Below the pieces are notes generated by a model that made no database searches, was not told the DNA's origin, and saw only the letters and a program-made list of their open reading frames with translations. Made by a program: the position numbers and the translations under genes. This document shows positions 37,834-46,200 of a stretch of DNA of 64,000 bases, one piece after another. The stretch's first letter is position 1, and each line of letters starts with the position of its first letter. Origin of the DNA: Halosimplex pelagicum. GTDB lineage: Archaea; Halobacteriota; Halobacteria; Halobacteriales; Haloarculaceae. The stretch covers positions 1,364,001-1,428,000 of the forward strand of contig NZ_CP058909.1 of NCBI RefSeq assembly GCF_013415905.1, written 5' to 3'.

Positions 37834-38086
37834 GGCTGTTCTCGGAGTGAGCTTGCAAGCTAGAACTGTCCCAATCCAAGTTTAGAGTAGCGCGAATAGG
37901 CGAACCACCGCTTAGGATAGCATCCTCCATGCCGTGAACGGCGCGGCTGTCCGACAAGGAAAGTGAGTAACCGTTGCTGGAGGTCGTGGCTGCGCGCGCA
38001 GCGACCGGCGGAGAGCGAGCACGGAGCGGTGGGTGGGGAGGCGGGGTCGGGTCGGTCCGGCAAAATAAAACGAGAGAGCTCGCGCC
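37834..38086. other. Gap, no gene seen
   Basis: GCTTGCAAGC at 37850-37859 is a perfect ten-base palindrome. The rest is GC-rich, with no supported open frame. Confidence 0.25.
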
Positions 38087-38899
38087 CTACTCGGTCCACC
38101 ACCGGTCTTTCTCGGGGAACTCGATTTCCGACCAGCCCGTCACAGCCACCGAGACGCGCCCCTGATACCAGCTCTTTTCGACGTTCCGTAGCCGCACGCA
38201 CTCGCCCTCGCTCACCCACGGCTGGCCGCTACGCTTCCAGATGGTGAACTTCGTCCGCCCCGACTCGTCCTCGATGAGTCCCACCGACTGAATCTTCGTG
38301 TTGCTCGGCTCCCACAACTGCACCACTTCACCCTCGATGTCCACCGCCGACCGCGGCACCTCACCGACCGCCGCGATCGGCACGACGATCCCCGGCGTCG
38401 CCTGTAGCTCCTCACGCACCGCCAGCACCGCTTCGAGCATGTCCACGCCCGACAGTACCTCTTTGGCCAGCCGCCACGCCGTCGCCGCCCTGGAGCGCCC
38501 CTCGAGCGCCTCGACGATCCGCCCCGCGTGTCTGTTCACGTCTGCCAGTTGCTCCCGGCTCAACTGTTCACGGGGATCTTCAGGTGGCTCCTCCGTCGCA
38601 TAGCGCGTCCGTCCGCTCACCACCTCTCGCGTTCGCTCTTCACGATCCGAGGACCCCCGCCTGTCCCACCGCTGTCGCGTCCGGCGAATCTCGTCCTCCC
38701 TCGCGTGGAATCGCTCCTCGGCCTCCAGCGTCATCCCGGCCAGTCGTCCATCCGGATGGTTCGTGTCGACCTTCCCCTGTATCTCCTGTTCGACCGACGC
38801 CCGCAGCTCCGGCCGCTCTCCATCCGCCGTCTCGACCTCTCGTTCGACTGCGCGTTCATCGCCCGAAACTTCATTATCGAATCGAGTTCTACTAGACAT
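38087..38899 (-). CDS. OB-fold nucleic-acid-binding protein, RPA-like
   Basis: 270 residues. The first about 130 are charged and helical, rich in Arg/Glu. The C-terminal part (about 190-270) is an OB fold: VVQLWEPSNTKIQSVGLIEDESGRTKFTIWKRSGQPWVSEGECVRLRNVEKSWYQGRVSVAVTGWSEIEF has the strand pattern and the VGLIEDESGRTKFTIW signature of haloarchaeal RPA-like proteins. Widespread on haloarchaeal plasmids, presumably in replication or single-strand DNA handling. Length is typical for the plasmid form. Confidence 0.75.
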   Translation of the reverse strand: MSSRTRFDNEVSGDERAVEREVETADGERPELRASVEQEIQGKVDTNHPDGRLAGMTLEAEERFHAREDEIRRTRQRWDRRGSSDREERTREVVSGRTRYATEEPPEDPREQLSREQLADVNRHAGRIVEALEGRSRAATAWRLAKEVLSGVDMLEAVLAVREELQATPGIVVPIAAVGEVPRSAVDIEGEVVQLWEPSNTKIQSVGLIEDESGRTKFTIWKRSGQPWVSEGECVRLRNVEKSWYQGRVSVAVTGWSEIEFPEKDRWWTE

Positions 38900-39349
38900 T
38901 GGTATCTATCCGGGTACCACTGAAGGCGCTCACGCGCCGCCACCGCGATGCTGCTACATCGCGGTTTTCCGACGACACGTCCGACGAGACTCATCTGCGC
39001 GCGCTCGTTCGCGCCTTCGCTCGCGCCCTCCGGGCGCGACGAGCGCGCGCTATCGAAGAAAACCAACCAGCACCGCGCGCCGACCCGCCCGGAGCGAGCG
39101 GCCAGCACATTCCCCGGTTCGCCCGCGACGCAACGGCGTCCGTCGCGGGGCGGCGCGTCCCGGAAGCCTCCGGAAGTCCGGGACCGAAGCGGGTGAAGTG
39201 CTGGCTTGCGATACGAGCGCGAGCGACGCTCCGGGCGGTAGCGGCGAGCGGGGCGGGCCATATCGAAGCCCCCTGTCTATTTGCTCCTCTAGCTCAACTT
39301 TGACGACGGCTACTCACAGATCCCGTCGCTGTTGCTGTCGCAGTGAGCG
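38900..39349. repeat. GC-rich gap with a repeated segment
   Basis: No gene is supported. 39036-39259 and 40818-40936 share stretches in the same order: AGCGCGC(G)CTATCGA, CCAGCACCGC and a 40-base end block (39220-39259 against 40898-40936, one gap and one mismatch). The second copy lacks about 100 bases. Both lie upstream of element genes. Confidence 0.5.
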
Positions 39350-40054
39350 CTATTTCTCCTGTTGCCGCTTGAGAAACTCGAGAAGCACCTCGATATCCTC
39401 GGCCGAGGCTGATGATTGGCCGAACATACTCTTGAATCGGTGATCGAGTCCACCCTCTTCGATGAACGCTTGTGCCTCACTGAGCTGTTGACGGAGGGCG
39501 TTAACATCGCCACGATGCAGATGCGTCTCGACCATTCCGAGGTCGACCGACGGAATCGCAGCGAGGACATCAGCGAGATCCGTTTTTCGACCACTATGGA
39601 GCTTGGCCGCAACGAGCACTTCCCCCTCAGCTGCTCGTGCGGTCGTCGACCGAGTCCCGCCTGAAATCGTCGTCGCAGAACTGTGTCTACGCAGATAGTC
39701 GAACGACCACTCTGCTTCGGTCTGGCGGCAGCCGAGGCCGTTCACGAGGATGTCTACACCGACCGGATGCGGAACCCCTTCAGTACGCTCGAAGAGTTCG
39801 ATTTCACGATTATAGATGGTCTCTTCTGGGGGAACTTCGAGATCGGTCTGTCGTTCGAAGCCGTGCGCTTCAAGAAACGCAACGACTTCGTCGTAGTCGT
39901 CTGGAGCGATGACGAGGTCAAGATCGGTCGAGAACCGCGTCTCGAACTGGCTGATCGCGTACCCACCAACCAGAACGAACCCAATATCTGACTGTTCCAG
40001 TTCTTCGAGCACTTCGATGAGCGCCTCGCTTCGGTCTTCTTGACTCATATTCAC
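39350..40054 (-). CDS. AbiEii-like nucleotidyltransferase, probable toxin
   Basis: 234 residues from GTG 40054, overlapping the upstream stop (GTGA); ATG 40048 is an alternative. IGFVLVGGYAISQFETRFSTDLDLVIAPDDY has the GG followed by TDLDLVI pattern of DNA-polymerase-beta-like nucleotidyltransferases (Asp-x-Asp metal site). AAKLHSGRKTDLADVLA matches the downstream K-x-x-R-x-K-D-x-x-D segment of AbiEii-type proteins. In type IV AbiE systems such enzymes are toxins neutralised by a winged-helix AbiEi. The adjacent gene fits that role. Activity not shown. Confidence 0.7.
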   Translation of the reverse strand: MNMSQEDRSEALIEVLEELEQSDIGFVLVGGYAISQFETRFSTDLDLVIAPDDYDEVVAFLEAHGFERQTDLEVPPEETIYNREIELFERTEGVPHPVGVDILVNGLGCRQTEAEWSFDYLRRHSSATTISGGTRSTTARAAEGEVLVAAKLHSGRKTDLADVLAAIPSVDLGMVETHLHRGDVNALRQQLSEAQAFIEEGGLDHRFKSMFGQSSASAEDIEVLLEFLKRQQEK

Positions 40055-40716
40055 GCTGGCTCCATGCGGTAGCTCGCGTCAGTGTCGACATCGTCGTACA
40101 TCCGTCCGAGTATGTCGAGTGCCGACTCGAAGGTTGCGTAGTACTCGTTTGCGAACGCTACAGTTTCTTGAAGTGGGATGACGGGCCGCCCGTCGACCAT
40201 CTCGGCAGTGATCTGCGATCGTGGTTCCAGAACGATCTGAATGGCGCTATCGAGATCTTCAGTGAGCTGGCGCTCTTCCGAAGTCGGGATTCCGAACCGA
40301 TCGAAGAACTCCGTCCAGGCGTCGAGCTCGGATTCGTGGACGGCGATGAACAGCGGATAGTCCTCTGGGTCGCGAGCGACCTGATAGCCACCGCGGGTCC
40401 AGACGTAGACCGCATCGATGCCAGTGAATGCATACTCCATACCCGCGAACTGGGGGAGGACGTACGCTTCCGAGATCGACGGCAGCGAGATGTCTGCTGC
40501 CGCCGTCAGGACCTCCAGACCGGCGTCTCGGATTGTCTGGTCGACGAGCTGGAGGCCGTCATCGTACACGACGTATCCCGCCTCTTCGAGGCGATTCACG
40601 ACGCGCCGAATCGTCTCCCGGTTCTCATCGATCTTCCGCGCGACGCCGGAGATAGAATCTCCTGAATCGACCGCGAGGAAAACTTTGAGTTCCTTCTCAC
40701 CGCACACTTCGTACAT
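40051..40716 (-). CDS. Winged-helix protein, probable AbiEi-like antitoxin
   Basis: 221 residues from ATG 40716 (TTG 40731 possible). The N-terminal winged helix (MYEVCGEKELKVFLAVDSGDSISGVARKIDENRETIRRVVNRLEEAGYVV) is followed by a larger alpha/beta part including FTGIDAVYVWTRGGYQVARDP. The order of genes, four-base overlap with the nucleotidyltransferase gene and the winged helix match AbiEi, which represses its own promoter. The C-terminal part is more divergent than canonical AbiEi, so the name is by context. Confidence 0.6.
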   Translation of the reverse strand: MYEVCGEKELKVFLAVDSGDSISGVARKIDENRETIRRVVNRLEEAGYVVYDDGLQLVDQTIRDAGLEVLTAAADISLPSISEAYVLPQFAGMEYAFTGIDAVYVWTRGGYQVARDPEDYPLFIAVHESELDAWTEFFDRFGIPTSEERQLTEDLDSAIQIVLEPRSQITAEMVDGRPVIPLQETVAFANEYYATFESALDILGRMYDDVDTDASYRMEPA

Positions 40717-40731
40717 CCTATGGTTACACAA

Positions 40732-41256
40732 TTCTATGCAACAGACAAAAGAATTACTCTTCGTGTGGGTCTGCTGGCTGAATTTAGCCAGTTCCTTGGC
40801 GAGCGTACCTGACGCGAGCGAGAGCGCGCTATCGAGGACCGAACGACCAGCACCGCTCGCCGTCTCACCGAGCGCCAGCGAGGTGAGGCTCGGGGCACGA
40901 GCGACGCTCCGGGCGTAGCGGCGAGCGGGACGGGCCGAGACGAATCACCTGACCAACCGACAGCCACGACCGAGAACCCAGCCACCTTCCTGGTGGACTG
41001 AAAGGGCGAGACGTGCTCGCGCTTGTGCAGTCGCCTGAGTGGGCCACTATCCGCGCGAGTGCGGTCCGGGTGTCTGAGCGCGGATATCCCGGTCAGCGAC
41101 CGCGAGCGCGGCGAGGGCTTTCACCGCGTGCTGTCGAGTGCGGTGGGCCTGATTTAGAGCAAGGATGTTGGGGCTGTCATCGCACGTTCCCGAACTCAAA
41201 TTCAAAAATATCTGCGCGCTCGAAAATTATATTGCTCACACTCTCTTAGTAATCCT
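40732..41256. other. Gap with repeat copy and promoter for the DUF7342 gene
   Basis: Contains the shorter copy of the repeat at 39036-39259 (see 40818-40936). Around 41090-41155 a reading EGFHRVLSSAVGLI then stop looks like a coding remnant. TTATATT (41227-41233) lies 24-30 bases ahead of ATG 41257 and is a good TATA element. Confidence 0.4.
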
Positions 41257-41778
41257 ATGGACAGATTCGACCCGGCGCCGACACCCGAGGATCGGCGATG
41301 GGGCGACGAGACGGACACGTTTGGACGGGTCTACGACGTGTTGGTCGGGACGACGACACTCACGTCGTCAGCCGAAATCGCTGACATCGCGGACTGTTCG
41401 CCGAATGCAGCGAAGAAGCATCTCGACCGGCTCGCCGGGATGGGGATCGCCCGTGCAGACACCGACACCCAGCCCGCACGGTACGCACGCAACGAGGCGT
41501 ACTTCGAGTGGCAGGAGGCGAGTCGTATCGCCCGAGAACTCCCTATCGAAGCGATTCTCGAACGAGTGGACGAACTCGAAGCCGAACAGCAGGCGTACGA
41601 GGAACGATTCGACGCGGACGATCCGGCGACCGTCTCGGCGTTCGAAGGAGCGGACCACGAAGCGGTCCACGAGCGGATGGACGCGCTCTCTGACTGGCAG
41701 CGTGTCGTCCGCGATATTCGCCTGTACGCGCTTGCCCACCAGATCGCACGCAACGACGGGCACCTCATCCCGGCATGA
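41257..41778 (+). CDS. DUF7342 winged-helix protein, probable antitoxin/regulator
   Basis: 173 residues. The winged helix at about 30-75 (SSAEIADIADCSPNAAKKHLDRLAGMGIARADTDTQPARYARNEAYFEW) is followed by a long helical part (about 80-140) and a C-terminal helix. This matches DUF7342, very common in haloarchaea next to small toxin-like genes. Its stop overlaps the next start (ATGA). A decayed relative lies at 48159-48600. Autorepression is expected. Confidence 0.75.
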   Translation: MDRFDPAPTPEDRRWGDETDTFGRVYDVLVGTTTLTSSAEIADIADCSPNAAKKHLDRLAGMGIARADTDTQPARYARNEAYFEWQEASRIARELPIEAILERVDELEAEQQAYEERFDADDPATVSAFEGADHEAVHERMDALSDWQRVVRDIRLYALAHQIARNDGHLIPA

Positions 41779-42203
41779 CGCCACCGACCGGTCCGTCGGG
41801 ATCGACGGGTCCGCCTGACCGACAAACGCTCCGTCTCCTTGAGGGCCATCTTGCCGATGACCCGTTTGTCTCCCTGACGAGTTTCGAACCCGGCCCACAT
41901 GACCTTCGCATACTCCGGGCCGAACTGGAGTCAAACCAATATCCCCCGTTCGTCGAGCACGCTCGGCTCGATATCAGGTGGTTCACGAGCGGCGATTTTT
42001 CGATTCAATATATCGAGACGCATACCGACGAGACCCGGTGGAAGTGCCGATGGGATCGACACCCCAATACACACAACTCGCGAATACACTTCCACCGACC
42101 ACCCGACGAGAATACGGTCGAAGACCTCTCACTGCCGGCACATCCACTGGAAATCTACTCGGTTGTGTTCGAGGCCCTCGATCGACGTATCGAACGGGTC
42201 TGA
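41775..42203 (+). CDS. TumE (DUF6516)-like protein, probable toxin
   Basis: 142 residues. The central pattern FSIQYIETHTDETRWKCRWDRHPNTHNSRIHFHRPP has the His-rich RWDxxPxxxxxxxHxH block of DUF6516 / TumE proteins, which pair with a helix-turn-helix antitoxin TumA. Here the partner is DUF7342 (overlap of four bases). The TumE mechanism is not established beyond toxicity. The N-terminal about 25 residues are Pro/Gly-rich and may be linker or a later start is used. Confidence 0.55.
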   Translation: MTPPTGPSGSTGPPDRQTLRLLEGHLADDPFVSLTSFEPGPHDLRILRAELESNQYPPFVEHARLDIRWFTSGDFSIQYIETHTDETRWKCRWDRHPNTHNSRIHFHRPPDENTVEDLSLPAHPLEIYSVVFEALDRRIERV

Positions 42204-42287
42204 GAAGACCAGTGAGTGGATCGTGAAGCCGTGCCACTGCACATACCCGATGGAGCGGTATGGGCTTCCGCTCTCCCTCCCATCACC

Positions 42288-42312
42288 ACATGTAGAGTAA
42301 CATGTTTAAATA
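42288..42312 (+). promoter_or_regulatory. vapBC promoter: ACATGT pair and TATA box
   Basis: ACATGT occurs at 42288-42293 and 42300-42305, spaced 12 bases and each self-palindromic. The TATA element TTTAAATA (42305-42312) lies 21-28 bases ahead of ATG 42333. Overlap of the second box with TATA suits autorepression by VapB. Confidence 0.45.
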
Positions 42313-42332
42313 GCGGTCGTCTACGGCCAGGT

Positions 42333-42575
42333 ATGGCGACCGAAGAGACCGAGGAAACGAAGGTCAGCGACAGGGGAATGGTCACAATCCCCGCGAACAT
42401 CCGTCGGGACCTCGACATCGGTGCGGGTGACAAACTCCGCTGGACCGTCGACGAAAGTGGGGATCTGGCAGTCGAGGTACTCCACCAGCGAGAGGGGGTC
42501 TTTGACGATTTCGAACCCGTGGACGCTGGCGAGACGAACGCCGTCGAGGTCGAAGACGAGTTCGGTGCTGAGTGA
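42333..42575 (+). CDS. vapB: AbrB/SpoVT-family antitoxin (VapB-like)
   Basis: 80 residues from ATG 42333. VSDRGMVTIPANIRRDLDIGAGDKLRWTVDESGDLAVEVL is the swapped-hairpin AbrB fold. The acidic C-terminus (about 55-80) would wrap the toxin. The stop overlaps the start of the PIN gene by one base. ATG 42333 is supported by the TATA element. Confidence 0.8.
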   Translation: MATEETEETKVSDRGMVTIPANIRRDLDIGAGDKLRWTVDESGDLAVEVLHQREGVFDDFEPVDAGETNAVEVEDEFGAE

Positions 42576-43003
42576 TGGCGGTCGCTCTCCTCGACACGAA
42601 TGTCCTGTTCGCCAGCGCCAGTGCCCGCGACGAGTACCACGACCGTGGTCGGGAAATCGTCCGGGCGGTTGACCACGGAGACCTCCCCGAGACTATCGTA
42701 ACAAACTACATTGTCGCCGAGGTGTTGAACCTCACTGGCGAGAGGCTCGGGCCGGAGACGGGCAACGAGATGCTGGACCGCCTCATCGAGGGTGCCCACT
42801 TCGAAGTGGTACATGCTCCGCAGTCTGACTTCAACGCCGCGCAGGCACTCTATCGGCGGTATTCTGGACTTTCGTTTGTTGACGCGACGCTCGTCGCCTA
42901 CATGCAGCGCGAGAATATCGAGTATCTCTACTCGTTTGATGATGACTTCGACGAGATTGACGATGTCACGCGTCTCGAGACGGCAACCAGTCCCTTCAAC
43001 TGA
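42575..43003 (+). CDS. vapC: PIN-domain ribonuclease toxin (VapC-like)
   Basis: 142 residues from ATG 42575 (GTG one codon earlier also possible). The PIN acidic residues are in place: Asp7 in LLDTNVLFAS, Glu in VAEVLNL, Asp in FVDATLVAYM, and the terminal DDDFD. VapC toxins cut tRNA or rRNA. It directly follows the AbrB antitoxin and is normal length. Confidence 0.85.
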   Translation: MAVALLDTNVLFASASARDEYHDRGREIVRAVDHGDLPETIVTNYIVAEVLNLTGERLGPETGNEMLDRLIEGAHFEVVHAPQSDFNAAQALYRRYSGLSFVDATLVAYMQRENIEYLYSFDDDFDEIDDVTRLETATSPFN

Positions 43004-43229
43004 ATCGTTTCCGAGTATCGACATCCGACTGGTTTCTGCTCCCGATTCGAACAGTACGGTGAGCAGCTGCGGCAGAGTCGCCTGCACGAGCTAGACACCA
43101 AAGTTTCGATTTCGGAAATCGCGATTTCCGAAATTGCGATTTCTTCCCGGAAGATCTGTCGATCGGACACCGAGACTGCGGATCCCACAACCGATAGACC
43201 CATACCGGATTCACGGGTCTCTCGCCGAA
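43004..43229. other. Intergenic region with strong palindrome
   Basis: Holds the operator-like palindrome listed separately (43109-43134). No gene is seen. Confidence 0.3.
43109..43134. promoter_or_regulatory. Perfect 26-base palindrome before the conjugation ATPase
   Basis: Half-site ATTTCGGAAATCG is followed directly by its reverse complement. Further partial copies (GCGATTTC) flank it on the right, up to 43145. It sits about 95 bases ahead of ATG 43230. A dimeric repressor site is the natural reading; an origin-like or nicking site is less likely but fits an element. Confidence 0.5.
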
Positions 43230-46200
43230 ATGGCGACCGACGACGAGTCACTGACGACCGAGCGCGAGTATCTCCTCGTCCGCCCGACGACGAGCGCGCT
43301 CGTTCCCGACCACGTCGGGACTGCGCTCCGCGCGCTTCACGCGACCGACGACGGGGACACGCCGACGCTCGAAATGCTACTCGCGACCGCAGGTGCCGAC
43401 GACGGCGTCACGTACTGTTTCGGCGCCACCAATATCCCGACGGAGCAGTTGAAGCGCCATCTCAGACGCGCGTTTCCACAGGAATACGAACTGAACACGG
43501 TTACGACGACGGTCGCCGATTTAGTGACCGAAGGGTCTCCGAACGATCTCACTGTCGAGTCACTCGCGGACTGTCCCGTCGCCGGGATCGAGTTCCAGGC
43601 GACCGACGCGTGGTCGAGCGACTGGCAGACCAAACTCCGCCCGTTCGATTCCTTTGCGAGTGACGACCGTACGAACTGGCCGCTCTCGACGGTCATCGAT
43701 GCCCTCGCGAGCGCCGAGACGCCGACCGTCTTTCAGACCCTGCTCGAACCGAAACCCGACTGGACGCCGCTGGCCGACGAGACGATCTACGACTATCACC
43801 GTCCCCAATCGTCGCTAATCGACCGATTCGTCGCCGAAATCTTCCCCGAGGAGGCCGAGTGGGAGCGCCAGTCCACGCGCGACCTGCCATCAGATCGGCG
43901 CGACCGGGTGGAGTCGATCGAAGCGGTCGACGCGAGCACATCCTTTCGCGTCAACGCCCGCGCTGTCGCGTTCGAGCCATCCCTTCGTCGGGAGCCTGTC
44001 GCAGATGGCGGATCGCGAGCGTCTCACGGGGCAGTGAACGAGAACGACCCAATCGAGGAGACGGACAGGCTCGACCTGACGTCGAAATCCGCCTCCGACT
44101 CGGAATCGTACGATCACCTGCCCGAGCGTGATCGAAAGACCGAATCCGATACAACCGGCGATCCGGAGGACACACTGAAGACTCTCAAGTCGGCGTTTTC
44201 TGACATCGGTACGGAGTTCTATCGAATCTCGACGAAGCGATACGCTCTGGCGAGCGACGGCGCTACGAGCCTGCGGGACGCGCTGGCCACGCGAACGCTC
44301 CGGGGATTCCGACTCAGCCGACGAATGGAGTTGGCTCTCGGTCTCTCGATCCCGTTCTCGACGAACACGCATCCGCAGTTCGTCGCCGACCCGACGACCG
44401 CAGGTAGCTTCTGTTTCGTCGGCGGGGCCGACCTTCCCGAGGAGGCTACCCGGGCGCTCGAAACGCGCGCCGGCGAACGAACGGGGCTCGACCTTCCTCC
44501 TGAGCGCGCCCTCGATACCTACCGAACGGAGGGCCTGGCGATCGGGGTCCCACTGACGGGCGACCGCACTCGCTCGGACGAACCGCTCGCGATCCCGCCG
44601 TCGCTGCAGCGTCTTCACATGCTCGTCGCCGGGGGCACGGGCTCGGGCAAGAGTATCTTCGGCGTCACCGGCTTGCTCCCGAACCACGCGGCGACCGAGG
44701 GCGCGACGATCGTCTTCGACCCCAAGGACGGCCAGATGGCCGACGACTACGAGCGCGCTCACTACGCCACCTACGGCACCCTCGAGAACGTCTATCGCTT
44801 CGACGCCGCGGAGGCGGTCCCCGCCGAACCGTTTTTCGACGTGACTCGCCAGCAGGAGTCGGGCGTCGCCCGCTCGCAGGCCGTCGAGGACGTTGCCGAC
44901 CACACCGAGGAGTTGCTCGAAGCGATCATGGGCGAAGAGCAGTTCAACCGCGCCGTCGCCTCGCCGCTGGTCATCGAAGCGATCGTCAAGGCGATGTTCG
45001 ACGCCGTCCACGGCAGCGACCAGTTCACGCTGGAGGACCTCCAGCGACGCATCGGCCGCTTCGCCGAGACCGGCCACACGCCGCCCGTCATCGACGACGG
45101 TCTTCGACAGGAACTCCAGCGCATCGCCGACACGAACGGTGACACGCTGGCGAACATCATCGACGGCGCCGCCCGCCGGATCGCAAACGCCGCCATCGAC
45201 AGCCGGGTCGCCCCGCTGTTCAACTACGCACCGGACGCCGGATCTACTCCGACCGTCGAACCCTTCGACTGGCGGGCGAAACTCGACGAGGACTGCGTCA
45301 TCATCGTCGATACGAGCAAGCTCCGGGCCGAGCCACAGCGCGCGCTCACCCTGGTGATCCTCTCGCAGATCTGGACGGCGCTCAAGCATCGCGAGCGCGA
45401 ACGCCGCACCGACTACGCGACTACCGGCGACCCACCGCTCGTGAACGTCCACGTCGAGGAGGCGGCGACCGTCGCCGCCTCGGGTATCGTCGCCGACCTC
45501 CTGCGCGAGGGGCGTAGTTTCGGCGTCGGCGTCACGCTCTCGCTACAGTACCCCAAGCAACTCCGTCGAGCCGACGAGGCGGCCTACGACGAGGCCATCA
45601 ACAACATCGGCACGGTCATCTCGGGACGGGTCGCCGACGATACGGCGCTCGCCCATCTCCTCTCGACCGACGCCACGCCGCCCGCCAACGCGTCGAATCG
45701 CCTCCGCGGGCTGGCACCGGGTGAGTGGCTGGCCACGCTCCCGACGCCGTTCGGGAGCGAGCCGCCACGCCCGCTCTTGCTCGAGTCGCTCCCGCTGCCA
45801 CCCGGCCACCCCGAAGGGGACAGCCCGCTCTCGCCCGCACAGCGGGCCACGTTCGAGGCGGCCCGAACCCAACGCGCCGAGCGCTCGCGTCGACACGCGG
45901 TCTCCGTCACGCAGTCGGCGTCGGTGACCGCGTTTTCACCCTCCGACAAGCGCGAGTCCGACTTCGATCCGGATTCGACCGACCCGATCGCCACCGAGCA
46001 CACGACGCTCGATACCACGCTCCCGTTCACGCGCCGCCTGCCGGCGGCTGTCGAGTTTCATCAGCCATCGCAGTCTCTCACCTGCGCGGCCTGCGGAACG
46101 CGCTACGGGCGCCGTCTGTCCGCCCTCGTCGATGCGATCGAGTGTCACGGTGACCTCGCCGATGTCGACCGGGCAAACGTTCCAACGGTGGATGCCGGCG

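Noticed and set aside
43890..45452. 520-residue open frame on the - strand
   Set aside because: Antisense to the ATPase gene. Its sequence mirrors GC-rich third positions and has no motif.
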